Origin: an uncultured Alistipes sp.
GTDB lineage: Bacteria > Bacteroidota > Bacteroidia > Bacteroidales > Rikenellaceae
Assembly: GCA_937911745.1 (NCBI GenBank)
Contig: CALDPX010000047.1
Span: 9,971-73,970 of the forward strand
Length of the DNA: 64,000 nt
Reading direction: 5' to 3'
In this document: in pieces, positions 33,210-41,361 of the stretch
How the letters are laid out: every line of letters starts with the position of its first letter
Position numbering within the stretch: the stretch's first letter is position 1
Program-made: the position numbers and the translations under genes
The notes under the pieces: model-generated
The model's database searches: none
The model's input: the letters and a program-made list of their open reading frames with translations, nothing else
Told to the model about the DNA's origin: nothing

Positions 33210-33251
33210 AAGACTTAGGTCGGTTAGACATTAGACCTTAGACGTTAGACA
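33210..33251 (+). repeat. TTAGACN heptamer tract before the PII-like gene
   Basis: AAGACTTAGGTCGG is followed by TTAGACA, TTAGACC, TTAGACG and TTAGACA (33224-33251), ending 7 bases before the ATG at 33259. The orientation is the same as at dnaJ and mreD. Confidence 0.88.
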
Positions 33252-33258
33252 TAGAATT

Positions 33259-33552
33259 ATGAAAGCACTTTTTATATCATACAATCAGGCGACCACCGAG
33301 CGTGTAGAGGCTATGCTCGACGAGGTTGGTATTCGTGGTTTCACGCTCTTTCCCCTCACCCACGGCAGGGGTTCCTTTACTGGCGAACCTCACAGAGCCA
33401 ACCACACTTGGCCCGCCATGAACTCCACCATCATCGCCATCGTGGAGGACGAGAAGGTGGAGCCTGCCATGGCTGCCCTCAGAGAGATTGACAAGGACAC
33501 CCAACTGCAAGGATTGCGTGCCTTTGTGTGGGATGTTACCGACCAGATGTAG
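33259..33552 (+). CDS. PII-like, PG0541-type transporter-associated protein
   Basis: The 97-residue protein has a PII-like ferredoxin-fold pattern: the first strand KALFISYNQA, helix TERVEAMLDEVGIRGFTLF, a loop with GRGSFTGEPHRANHTWPAMNS, then TIIAIVEDEKVEPAMAALREI. Small proteins of this type follow RND permease genes in Bacteroidota and are annotated as PG0541-type transporter-associated. By analogy with PII proteins it could sense a small ligand or metal and adjust the pump, but that is inference. It is last in the efflux operon, before a strong terminator. Confidence 0.8.
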   Translation: MKALFISYNQATTERVEAMLDEVGIRGFTLFPLTHGRGSFTGEPHRANHTWPAMNSTIIAIVEDEKVEPAMAALREIDKDTQLQGLRAFVWDVTDQM

Positions 33553-33585
33553 GATAACTACCTTGCGGGATATCTCCACCGCCAC

Positions 33586-33640
33586 AAAAAGCGATTACCC
33601 CAAACGTTGTATACCAACTTTTTGGGGTAATCGCTTTTTT
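33586..33640 (+). terminator. Terminator of the efflux operon
   Basis: AAAAAGCGATTACCCCAAA (33586-33604) pairs perfectly with TTTGGGGTAATCGCTTTTT (33621-33639). A and T runs on either side make it bidirectional. Confidence 0.96.
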
Positions 33641-33786
33641 CATACCTAAGATAACGTAAGTTTTGCGAATTTGGCGCAAAGCAAGTTGTTGCTAATCAAC
33701 ATCATTTTAAGTGCGCCTGTCTTAAAAAGTCAGTGTGTTATAATTGGCGAAACTGACGTTAAAATTATGCAGGGCACAGTAGCCAA

Positions 33787-35067
33787 CTATTGGTACTCTT
33801 CCCACCAACCAGCTCTGTGGTGGAATATCGACTTACCGCCACTACGTTTGCCCTTGCTGATGTAGGGTATCTTATAGCTAATGCCAAACTCCATAAACTC
33901 GGCAATATGCATATGGGTTTTGCAGATGACCTGGAAGTGTAAGTTGTCGAAGATGCGCACCCTTGCACCAAACTGGATGTAGTGGAAAGCCTCCTCAACA
34001 CCCACATCATAAGACTTGTAGAACAAGGGGCGGGGACCTCTGCCATAATCGGGGTGGTCGGCATCGTATAGGTTACGCACAGGGTTGAACAAGTAAACAC
34101 CCCAATTAACCAAAGCAGTAACAGCACCGAAGTTGAACTCGTTGTTCCACGACAGACCGCCACGCATCCTCTTCCAGTCCTCCTCTGTCTTGATATACAT
34201 ACCCCTATTGGTTTCGGGATTGGCAATAGCATCGTTGTAGAAGAGGTCGGCACCTATGCCCACACCATACCAATTGTTAACGTGATATATTGCACCTGTG
34301 TGGAAGGTGGCAACAGGAAAACGATGGGGATCGCTCTCGTCTGCTGCGTGAACACCGCCACCGAGTGTGATATTGAAACTCCACTTATAGGGCAGATCAG
34401 GGAACTCAATAGGAGTGAGTTCGTCCTCGGGTGCGGGGTTGAAGGTCGACACAAGACCAACGCCCGCAAAGAGGATATTGGCACCCTTGTTAGGCTCTAC
34501 ACTACGACCGTTACTCATGTGCATAAAGCCGAACTCGCCATTTATTGCAAAGTTGCGGGTGATGGGAATCTCCAATGCTACACTTGGGGTGAGGTAGGCA
34601 TTGATTGGTGTGGAGAATGTACGGGTTGGTACAGGCTCATCTTGCGTTGTGTAGAACGTCTCGGTCACAGCAGCAATACCGGCACCAAACTTAAATTTCA
34701 GGTTGAAATGCTCCGAGCGTACCCCATATATAGAAATGTAGGGATACATAGCAATAGCTTTACCCATTGTCTTGTGTCCGAAGTCGAGATACGACACGCC
34801 CAAACCTACGGTGGGATTGCCGAGGTATTGCTGCCAAGGGCGTTGCTGCGAGGAAGGAAATTCAATGCCGAAATCAATACCCGTAGGACTGCCGGGATTT
34901 ATCTCCTTCATATTACTACTCGGGGTCATATAGGTGCCCAAAAAGGGCTGAATCTTAATTGAGAACCTATCGTTACCACTCTTGTGGTAAAGGTTTGGGT
35001 TGTCCGCAGAGGCAATACCTCCTCCAAGCATCATCATTAATAATAATGAAGCAAGACGTTTTTTCAT
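33787..35067 (-). CDS. Acyloxyacyl hydrolase (PagL-like lipid A deacylase) family protein
   Basis: The 426-residue product starts at 35067 with a signal peptide (MKKRLASLLLMMMLGGGIASA). Alternating aromatic beta-strands suggest an outer-membrane barrel. The catalytic region INGEFGFMHMSNGRSVEPN shows the H-x-S-N pattern of PagL-type enzymes, followed by GANILFAGVGL. The family removes acyl chains from lipid A at the outer membrane. At about 430 residues it is longer than PagL because the family in Bacteroidota has an extra C-terminal barrel-like part. A further upstream ATG (35109) would add 14 non-signal residues and is less likely. Transcribed alone. Confidence 0.82.
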   Translation of the reverse strand: MKKRLASLLLMMMLGGGIASADNPNLYHKSGNDRFSIKIQPFLGTYMTPSSNMKEINPGSPTGIDFGIEFPSSQQRPWQQYLGNPTVGLGVSYLDFGHKTMGKAIAMYPYISIYGVRSEHFNLKFKFGAGIAAVTETFYTTQDEPVPTRTFSTPINAYLTPSVALEIPITRNFAINGEFGFMHMSNGRSVEPNKGANILFAGVGLVSTFNPAPEDELTPIEFPDLPYKWSFNITLGGGVHAADESDPHRFPVATFHTGAIYHVNNWYGVGIGADLFYNDAIANPETNRGMYIKTEEDWKRMRGGLSWNNEFNFGAVTALVNWGVYLFNPVRNLYDADHPDYGRGPRPLFYKSYDVGVEEAFHYIQFGARVRIFDNLHFQVICKTHMHIAEFMEFGISYKIPYISKGKRSGGKSIFHHRAGWWEEYQ

Positions 35068-35141
35068 ATTTTGTGGTTTTTTGTGGTTATTTATGTCTTG
35101 TGTCTTCAAAGTTTGCTCGTTGAAACTCTCGTTTGCAGCCC

Positions 35142-35175
35142 AAAAAACAAACCTCTCCTCGGAGAGAAGAGGTTT
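35142..35175 (-). terminator. Second terminator downstream of tRNA-Gly
   Basis: On the minus strand AAACCTCT pairs with AGAGGTTT, followed by GTTTTTT. Confidence 0.7.
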
Positions 35176-35190
35176 AGAAAGGGTTAAGGC

Positions 35191-35229
35191 AAAAAATAAG
35201 AGAAATGACCCATCTCTGTGTCATTTCTC
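35191..35229 (-). terminator. First terminator downstream of tRNA-Gly
   Basis: On the minus strand GAGAAATGAC pairs perfectly with GTCATTTCTC, followed by TTATTTTTTG. It lies about 16 bases after the tRNA. Two terminators in tandem are thus present. Confidence 0.88.
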
Positions 35230-35244
35230 CCTTTCTACATTTTG

Positions 35245-35317
35245 AGCGGAAAACGAGACTCGAACTCGCGACCCCAACCTTGGCAAGGTTGTGCTCTACC
35301 AACTGAGCTATTTCCGC
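35245..35317 (-). tRNA. tRNA-Gly (anticodon GCC)
   Basis: 73 bases. The acceptor stem GCGGAAA pairs with TTTCCGC (discriminator T), the D arm contains AGCTCAGTTGGTAGAGC, the anticodon loop TTGCCAA reads GCC, and the T arm is GAGTTCGAGTCTC. CCA is not encoded. Confidence 0.96.
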
Positions 35318-35411
35318 ATTAATTCTGTTTTGCGGATGCAAATATAAGGCGTTTTTTCTTCCCTGCAAAATTTTTGACCAAAAAAATTATCTTTTTTTCT
35401 CAAAAACCGCA

Positions 35412-36368
35412 TTACAGCACCACAAAAGCCACATAGCAAGCCACAACCACAAGCGAGGTGATAACTTTGCCCACCTTTGTTTTGGTTTCAAGCGAGAGCA
35501 TAGTGGCAACCATTGCCACAGCACCAAAGGCAAGCATCTGTCCTATGTTGCCATCCGAGAAGTCGTAGATGGAGCCACCAAACCACAATAGGTCTGCAAC
35601 CGAAAGAATAATCATATTGAACAGGCAACTACCCACAATGTTACCAACAGCAATGTTGTAGTTCCTCAGGCGGAAGAGCGTAACGGTACTCGACAGTTCG
35701 GGCAGCGAGGTGGCAACACCCAAGAAGAGAGCCCCCGCAAGACCTGCACCCATACCGAGCAAGGTGGCGATGTCGTCCGAAAGGTATGTTAACCAAATGC
35801 TCAATCCCACGAGTCCCACACTACACAGTACAAAGCGCACCACAATGCCCCTCAGTGTGAGCGAGGACTCCTCTGCTTTCTGTCCTGCACTCTCCGTACT
35901 ATCCTCTGCCGAGAGGTACTTCACGCCCAGAGTGTAGAAAATAACAATAGCAATAGAGGTGACGCTCAGCGTGAGTGCGTGGAAGTCGAAGACCTCGGGC
36001 AGAAACATATTCAGAGCCAGCACTGCATAGGTCGTAATGCAGTAGGCGATGACCATCTTGTGCCCCTTTGCGAGCCTTGCCGAGTGGCTGCTGCCCACAA
36101 AGAGGATGAACATTACAGCCAGCACCAACAAGTTGAAGATGTTGCTTCCCAAGATGTTGCCCAAGCAGAGGCTGGGTTTTTTGAGTAGCAATGTTGCCGA
36201 AATACTCGTAAAGAGTTCGGGTAGCGAGGTCACTGCCGAGAGCAGAACACCGCCCAAGAAGGCACCCGAGATGGAGGTTTTTTGGTCTATCTGGTCGATA
36301 TAATTCGAAGCCTTCACAGAGAGCAGCACCACAGCCACCGACACCAAAATATAGAGTATATACACCAT
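35412..36368 (-). CDS. Calcium/sodium antiporter (CaCA family, YrbG-like)
   Basis: The 318-residue inner-membrane protein has about ten hydrophobic segments in two inverted repeats. The alpha-1 repeat reads GGVLLSAVTSLPELFTSISA followed by NILGSNIFNLLVL. The alpha-2 repeat reads GVATSLPELSSTVTLFRLRN followed by GNIVGSCLFNMIIL. These two Pro-Glu/Asn-containing motifs form the ion sites of cation/Ca2+ exchangers. It should exchange Ca2+ for Na+ or H+. It is on the same strand as rodA (36 bases apart) but functionally separate. Confidence 0.94.
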   Translation of the reverse strand: MVYILYILVSVAVVLLSVKASNYIDQIDQKTSISGAFLGGVLLSAVTSLPELFTSISATLLLKKPSLCLGNILGSNIFNLLVLAVMFILFVGSSHSARLAKGHKMVIAYCITTYAVLALNMFLPEVFDFHALTLSVTSIAIVIFYTLGVKYLSAEDSTESAGQKAEESSLTLRGIVVRFVLCSVGLVGLSIWLTYLSDDIATLLGMGAGLAGALFLGVATSLPELSSTVTLFRLRNYNIAVGNIVGSCLFNMIILSVADLLWFGGSIYDFSDGNIGQMLAFGAVAMVATMLSLETKTKVGKVITSLVVVACYVAFVVL

Positions 36369-36404
36369 TGTTTCTTGTCGTTTTTAATTTGGAAATGTTT
36401 CCTA

Positions 36405-37850
36405 TTAATACGGTTTATATGTCGTAGATATTGCGCTGTTTTGCGAATCGAGCCTCACAGCGATGAAAAATAGCACCGTAAATGCCAGCAGTGACGAGCC
36501 ACCATAGGAGAACATCGGTAGCGGAATACCTATGACGGGCATCAGACCGATGGTCATACCTATATTGATAATAACGTGGAAGAGGAAGATGCCCGCCACG
36601 CCATAGCAATACACCCTGCGGAAGGGTTCCTGCTGCCTTTCGCCCATCTTCATAAGTCTTACAATGAGCGTTGCAAAGAGTGCCAGCACAACAATTGAGC
36701 CGACAAAGCCCCACTCCTCGCCTACGGTGCAGAAGATGAAATCGGTGCTCTGTTCGGGTATGAAGTCATATTTGGTCTGCGTACCCTCCAAGAAGCCTTT
36801 GCCAAGGAAGCCTCCCGAGCCGATAGCAATCTTCGATTGGTGGACATTATAGCCCCAGCCCCTTAGGTCACTCTCCAAGCCCAGCAGGTCGAGGATGCGT
36901 TTTTGTTGGTGGAGTTGCAGCACATCATTGAAGACATAGTCCACAACGCCCAAGAAGGCAAGCGAGCCCACAAACATTATGGCAAAGAGGTAGATGGTCG
37001 AGAGTTTGTGGCGATAGGCATACAACAGTGCGGGCAGGAGCATAACGAGCGATGCTGCAAGCAACGAGTGGTGGTAGTCCACACCCCATCCTGCCGTCCA
37101 CGATACGCCATATATCACAAGGCTCAGTAATCCCACAGCAGCCACCCACACCACACTCTCGCGCGGATTTCTATTCGAGGGCAGCTGGCTTAGTACAAAG
37201 AGCACTATCAGTATCAGCAGCAACGCCACATCCGACAGCAGGAACGAGCCCACAAAGAGTCCCACAACAAGAAACAGTGCGTAGTAAACCCAGGGATTGA
37301 GTCCCTCGCGGTAGAGCACCACAAGGAACGAGCAGTAGACAAGTGCCGAGCCCATATCGTTCTGCAAGAGGATAACCCCAATGGGCACAAGCAGTAGCAG
37401 AGCCACCGTCACGAGGTCTTTGGGGCGCGAGAGCGAGAAGTTATATTCGCTCATAACTCTTGCCAAAGCCAAAGCCGTAGCGAGTTTCATAAACTCTGCC
37501 GGCTGTACCGCAATGGGTCCGAGAGCGAGCCACGACTTGGCACCATTAACCTCCTTACCCACAAAGAGCGTCAGCACCAGCACCACCATCATAAGCCCAT
37601 AGAAGGGGTATGCCAGCAGATGATAGTATATATCGTCTATCAGCAGTATGACCATCGCTACCACAGCCGAAATACCTATCCAAATGAGTTGCATACCATA
37701 TCTTGACGAGAGGTCGAAGCCACCCGAGAGGGCCTCGTTATAGACCGCAGCATAGATGTTGAGCCAGCCAATAAAGACCAGCGCAACAAAGACCAATATG
37801 GTCTTCCAATCTATTCGTGTCCAGCCGAGTTTATCGTTTACGCTTCTCAT
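36405..37850 (-). CDS. rodA: Rod shape-determining protein RodA (SEDS peptidoglycan polymerase)
   Basis: About 481 residues from the ATG at 37850; an alternative ATG at 37865 adds five residues. SEDS family glycosyltransferase that polymerises peptidoglycan with PBP2 in the elongasome. Family features are FVGKEVNGAKSWLALGPIAVQPAEFMKLATALALA (with the conserved Asn/Ala/Trp segment and PAEF), QNDMGSALVY, the E-QTDFIFCTVGEEWGF motif and the terminal GLMPVIGIPLPMFSYGGSS. It is longer than the E. coli protein through a Bacteroidota-typical middle insertion. It overlaps the end of mrdA, which implies coupled translation. Confidence 0.96.
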   Translation of the reverse strand: MRSVNDKLGWTRIDWKTILVFVALVFIGWLNIYAAVYNEALSGGFDLSSRYGMQLIWIGISAVVAMVILLIDDIYYHLLAYPFYGLMMVVLVLTLFVGKEVNGAKSWLALGPIAVQPAEFMKLATALALARVMSEYNFSLSRPKDLVTVALLLLVPIGVILLQNDMGSALVYCSFLVVLYREGLNPWVYYALFLVVGLFVGSFLLSDVALLLILIVLFVLSQLPSNRNPRESVVWVAAVGLLSLVIYGVSWTAGWGVDYHHSLLAASLVMLLPALLYAYRHKLSTIYLFAIMFVGSLAFLGVVDYVFNDVLQLHQQKRILDLLGLESDLRGWGYNVHQSKIAIGSGGFLGKGFLEGTQTKYDFIPEQSTDFIFCTVGEEWGFVGSIVVLALFATLIVRLMKMGERQQEPFRRVYCYGVAGIFLFHVIINIGMTIGLMPVIGIPLPMFSYGGSSLLAFTVLFFIAVRLDSQNSAISTTYKPY

Positions 37851-39675
37851 AATTCGGGTAAGCAATCTCCATTTTTTCTATATATTCGGCAAGTTCGGGG
37901 CGTTTGACCTCTCCCGTCAGATACTGCTCAATGAGCAGCGAAGCGATAGGTGCCGCAACACTCGAACCGAAGCCGCCATTCTCCACATAGACCGAAATGG
38001 CAATCTTGGGGTTGTCTTTGGGTGCGAAGGCGAGGAATGTGGAGTGGTCCTTGCCGTGGGGGTTTTGTGCCGTACCCGTCTTACCGCAAATATCCAAGCC
38101 CTTGACGTATGCCACGCCCGCCGTACCAATCTCACGATGCACCGTACCCCACATACCGTCAATAACAGGCTCAAAGTGTTTCTCATCGACCATCGTATAG
38201 TGTCGCTCATAGAAGCGACTATCGAGCGAGTCTCTGCCGTCAATGTGTCTGACAACGTGGGGGATGTAGTAGTAGCCCCTATTAGCCATAATAGCCGCAA
38301 GGTTTGCCATCTGCAATGGCGAACAGCCCAACTCGCCCTGACCGATAGCCATCGAAATCACCGTCAGCGAGTTCCACTTGGGGTAGTAGTCGTCATAGAA
38401 CTCAGCACTGGGCACAAAGCCGCTCCTCTCGGAGGCAAAGTCCGAGCCCAACTTCTTGCCAAAGCCGAAACTCTCCACATAATGTGCCCAATTGTCGTAG
38501 CCACCATTTCCAATACCTCCTCTTTCGGGATTGTCCAAAATATCCCTAAACACATAACAGAAATATGCGTTGCACGAGTTAGCCACCGCCTCTTTAAGGT
38601 TGAGTGGCGAACGGTGGTCGTGGCACTTCACACCCCTACCAACGTGGTAACCCTCGTGGCAGGGATAGCGGCGCGAGGGGGTTACAACACCCTCCTGCAA
38701 ACCAATCAGTGCATTGACCAATTTGAATGTGGAGCCCGGGGGGTAACTCGACATTACCGCACGGTTGAAGAGTGGCTGGCGGGGGTTATCGAGCATCTTG
38801 ACATAGTTGTTGCCCCTATCCCTACCCATCAATTCATCGGGATCGTAGGTAGGGCTGCTAACCATAACCAAAATCTCGCCCGTCGATGGCTCAATGGCGA
38901 TGATACTTCCTACCTTACCCTTCATGAGTCTTTCGGCAGCCTCCTGCAATGGAGCATCGATGGTTGTCGTGATGGCTGTGCCCGCAACAGGAGCCTTATC
39001 GTAGTGTCCCTCTTGGTAGGGACCTTTCACCGTACCCCTCACATCCACAACACTCACCTTCTCGCCCTTCTCGCCACGCAACAACTCCTCGTAGGCACTC
39101 TCAATACCCGAGTAGCCTATGTAGTCGCCACGAGCATAGTATGGGTTTCGGTCTATGATTTTGTCGCTCACCTGACCGATGTAGCCCAAGAGGTTGCCGG
39201 CAATTTTTCGGGGATAGGAGCGTTGGGTGCGGAAGTGGGTGTAGAAGCCGTCAAAGCCTCCCTCATCGAAGAGCAATTTTGCCTCCGTAGTCATCTGGCG
39301 CACCACCACCGAGGCGCGTGAAGAGGAGTAACTCTTGGCAGCCCTCAACGACTTTGCAAGTTGCTCTTGGCTCACGCCCGCAATCTTCGCCAAAGCCAGC
39401 GTATCAAAGCCCTCCTTAGGGATGTTGCGAGGCACGACCATAAGGTCATAAGATGCTACGCTCTGCGCCAGAAACTCGCCATTGCGGTCGTAAATCTCGC
39501 CCCTTGGCGGGTGTTGTACCTCGTAACGCAGCACATTATTCTCCGCAGCATGGCGATATGAGCGGTCTACAATTTGGATATGGAAGAGTCTCAGACCCAA
39601 TATCACAAAGAGCCCCACAACAAACCATCTGAGTATATGTGAACGATCTGCCAGCATACTATCTCTTAACCCCAT
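37831..39675 (-). CDS. mrdA: Penicillin-binding protein 2 (elongasome transpeptidase)
   Basis: The 614-residue class B PBP has one N-terminal membrane anchor (ILRWFVVGLFVILGLRLFHI), a pedestal domain with HPPRGEIYDRNGEFLA, and a transpeptidase domain. The active-site Ser is in SSYPPGSTFKLVNAL (SxxK), the second motif in SCN (EAVANSCNAYF) and KTG in CGKTGTAQNP. It cross-links side-wall peptidoglycan in partnership with RodA. It begins 5 bases after mreD and overlaps rodA. Length and motifs are normal. Confidence 0.97.
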   Translation of the reverse strand: MGLRDSMLADRSHILRWFVVGLFVILGLRLFHIQIVDRSYRHAAENNVLRYEVQHPPRGEIYDRNGEFLAQSVASYDLMVVPRNIPKEGFDTLALAKIAGVSQEQLAKSLRAAKSYSSSRASVVVRQMTTEAKLLFDEGGFDGFYTHFRTQRSYPRKIAGNLLGYIGQVSDKIIDRNPYYARGDYIGYSGIESAYEELLRGEKGEKVSVVDVRGTVKGPYQEGHYDKAPVAGTAITTTIDAPLQEAAERLMKGKVGSIIAIEPSTGEILVMVSSPTYDPDELMGRDRGNNYVKMLDNPRQPLFNRAVMSSYPPGSTFKLVNALIGLQEGVVTPSRRYPCHEGYHVGRGVKCHDHRSPLNLKEAVANSCNAYFCYVFRDILDNPERGGIGNGGYDNWAHYVESFGFGKKLGSDFASERSGFVPSAEFYDDYYPKWNSLTVISMAIGQGELGCSPLQMANLAAIMANRGYYYIPHVVRHIDGRDSLDSRFYERHYTMVDEKHFEPVIDGMWGTVHREIGTAGVAYVKGLDICGKTGTAQNPHGKDHSTFLAFAPKDNPKIAISVYVENGGFGSSVAAPIASLLIEQYLTGEVKRPELAEYIEKMEIAYPNYEKRKR

Positions 39676-39679
39676 TAGG

Positions 39680-40183
39680 TTATGTCACAATTTTACGAAA
39701 AACACGAGCAGTGAATATAACCAAACACGTAGTGACCAACGTTGAGCACACAATCCTGCCCAGTGTAAATAACAAATGGCTGCCGAGTGATTCAAAGCCG
39801 AAGAATAGTAGGTTATGAGCCAAGATAAGGATAGCTGCATAGGACAAAAAAGCCTTGTCATCTATTGCTCCTCCATATGGGATGCTCTCGTGTGCAACAT
39901 CCTTGCCTATTGTTACTTGCATAATCCATGGACGCACAAAAGCCACCGCCGCCGTAGCAATGGTGTTCAAGCCCGCAGTGCCCATCGACACATCCATCGT
40001 CACGCCCAACACGGTGCCTACAACAAGTAGCCACAGTCGTTCCATCTTAACGGGTAGTAGCAACACAAAGACTACATAGTAGAGTGGCACCACCAAACCC
40101 GAAAACATCAGATTGTCGAACAGCAGTGCCTGCAACAGCACCACCGCCACAAAAAAGAGGATATATTCTATTGTTCTCTGCAT
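39680..40183 (-). CDS. mreD: Rod shape-determining protein MreD
   Basis: The 167-residue inner-membrane protein has about five hydrophobic segments and the MreD pattern: VVLLQALLFDNLMFSG, VVPLYYVVFVLLLPVKMERLWLLVVGTVLGVTMD. It is part of the elongasome that links MreB/MreC to RodA/PBP2. The order mreD-mrdA-rodA is the usual one, but mreB and mreC, normally just upstream, are missing; a repeat block and a TonB-like gene lie there instead. A TTAGACN tract ends 8 bases before its ATG. The sequence of MreD is poorly conserved, so the call rests partly on the neighbours. Confidence 0.88.
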   Translation of the reverse strand: MQRTIEYILFFVAVVLLQALLFDNLMFSGLVVPLYYVVFVLLLPVKMERLWLLVVGTVLGVTMDVSMGTAGLNTIATAAVAFVRPWIMQVTIGKDVAHESIPYGGAIDDKAFLSYAAILILAHNLLFFGFESLGSHLLFTLGRIVCSTLVTTCLVIFTARVFRKIVT

Positions 40184-40191
40184 ACTTTTCT

Positions 40192-40230
40192 TGTCTAACG
40201 TCTAAGGTCTAATGTCAATAGTCCTAAGTC
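40192..40230 (-). repeat. TTAGACN heptamer tract before mreD
   Basis: On the minus strand GACTTAGGACTATTGACA is followed by TTAGACC, TTAGACG and TTAGACA, ending 8 bases before the mreD ATG. It is nearly identical to the tracts at dnaJ and at the PII-like gene. Confidence 0.88.
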
Positions 40231-40254
40231 AATTTGTGAGTTATGAGAGTTCTC

Positions 40255-40341
40255 AATTGACCACGCTTCGCGTGCTCCAAATCGCTCCCGCTCGGCATAG
40301 TCTGCAAGCCCGCTCTGCCCTCGCTCAACTCGCATTTGCCT
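40255..40341 (-). repeat. 85-bp module, second copy (between the TonB-like gene and mreD)
   Basis: In plus-strand order: AATTGACCACGCTTCGCGTG (small hairpin), then CGCTCCCGCTCGGCATAGTC, TGCAAGC, CGCTCTGCCCTCGCT and ACTCGCATTTGCCT. It matches 20961-21046 except for the hairpin stem, which differs but is still self-complementary (ACGC/GCGT here, AGCC/GGCT there). Confidence 0.88.
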
Positions 40342-40350
40342 TAGTTCGCA

Positions 40351-40474
40351 GCGAGTGGGTTTTGTGAGGTGATTTTTGTGCCAAACAAATGAGCAAGTCC
40401 GCAGTTTGCTTAGCGCAAATGAGGAACTTGCGATATGCGGTTTGGTGCAAAAAGCACCCACAAGGCACACTCGC
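40351..40474 (-). repeat. Nested inverted-repeat element (core family 1), copy at the 3' end of the TonB-like gene
   Basis: GCGAGTG (40351-40357) pairs with CACTCGC (40468-40474), and the right arm ends at the stop codon of the TonB-like gene. GCAAGT (40393-40398) pairs with ACTTGC (40426-40431). The core TTTGCTTAGCGCAAA is at 40405-40419 and GAGGAACTTG follows. Confidence 0.82.
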
Positions 40475-41262
40475 TATTGGGCGATGAACTGATACTCAAT
40501 GACACCCTTCTGCCTTTGCGGTGCATCGGGGGCGGCATTAAAGAGCGACTCGCCCGCCTTGGAGAGTGCCGCCTCTCTCAGGCAGTTGTTCTTTGCCGAG
40601 AGCGCATCGTTAATTTTGCAGTCCACAACCTCCCCAGAGCGGTTGACCACAATATCCACAACAACATTGCCACCGCCCTCGCACATATACGAAGGCACAG
40701 GCATCTTCAAGGCGTAGCGCACAGGCTCCGAAAGCGAGTACGACACCGTAACATTGCCCCTTATCTTGCGGTTTTCTATCTTCTCACCCTCGTAGTGTTG
40801 GTCGAGTATTTCTCGTTCCTTACTGAGTCCGAGAGCGTAGTCGGCAGCATTGTCACGCACTCTTTGTTGCACCTCTTCTGCTTCGGCATAGATTTCGCGT
40901 GCATTGGTGCGGTGATCTTCGAGGCTCTCATCGAGGGCGTTCTCGTTGGAGATGCGATTTTCAGTGGGGCTATCCTCGTAGCGTTCGTTGAGCAGGCGGT
41001 TGAGTTCCTGCGCCCTCTCCAACTCCTTCTGCAACTCTTCCAGGTCGGTAAGGTCGAGCATAATCTCTGCCTGGGAACTCTTGCGCTCAATGATAATGTC
41101 GGCAGCCACAAATGCCACACCAAAGAGCACATACGCCACCACCGTAACCAAAATTGCCACCCTATGGTCGTACGCCCAAACACCCACATCTACCCTCTTC
41201 CGGGTATATGGCAGATTGAGTCGCGGACGGCTCGTTTTTGGGGGTTGCTGGCGTTGTTCCAT
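40474..41262 (-). CDS. TonB-like energy transducer domain protein
   Basis: 262 residues from the ATG at 41262. The N-terminal cytoplasmic part (about 35 residues, basic) precedes one membrane segment (VAILVTVVAYVLFGVAFVAAD). A periplasmic region with strongly charged helical sequence (DLEELQKELERAQELNRLLNERYED) follows, then a C-terminal TonB-like fold (GNVVVDIVVNRSGEVVDCKINDA to KGVIEYQFI). It may couple inner-membrane energy to an outer-membrane receptor, but the helical spacer is unlike the Pro-rich linker of true TonB. An upstream ATG at 41289 lies at the edge of the promoter and is not used. The stop lies at the arm of a large hairpin. Confidence 0.8.
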   Translation of the reverse strand: MEQRQQPPKTSRPRLNLPYTRKRVDVGVWAYDHRVAILVTVVAYVLFGVAFVAADIIIERKSSQAEIMLDLTDLEELQKELERAQELNRLLNERYEDSPTENRISNENALDESLEDHRTNAREIYAEAEEVQQRVRDNAADYALGLSKEREILDQHYEGEKIENRKIRGNVTVSYSLSEPVRYALKMPVPSYMCEGGGNVVVDIVVNRSGEVVDCKINDALSAKNNCLREAALSKAGESLFNAAPDAPQRQKGVIEYQFIAQ

Positions 41263-41286
41263 AGCGCAAAAATACCACAATTCACA

Positions 41287-41294
41287 CAAAGATA
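41287..41294 (-). promoter_or_regulatory. -7 box (TATCTTTG) of the TonB-like gene
   Basis: On the minus strand TATCTTTG is the complement of 41287-41294. Transcription should start near 41280, so the ATG at 41262 is the usable start. The -33 box is weak. Confidence 0.72.
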
Positions 41295-41316
41295 GTACTT
41301 TTATTGAAAATTTGAT

Positions 41317-41324
41317 TACCTTTG
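41317..41324 (+). promoter_or_regulatory. -7 box (TACCTTTG) of lpxC
   Basis: TACCTTTG lies 37 bases before the lpxC ATG, divergent from the TonB-like promoter. No perfect -33 box is present. Confidence 0.65.
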
Positions 41325-41361
41325 TAGTTCAAAAAAATAGAAATTTAAGGAAAACAACATA

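Noticed and set aside
35245..35317. Phage attachment site at a tRNA gene
   Set aside because: No integrase gene and no second copy of the tRNA 3' end nearby; the neighbouring genes are housekeeping.
37756..39321. Plus-strand open frame of 521 codons
   Set aside because: Antisense to mrdA and the start of rodA; no signal, domain or promoter supports it.
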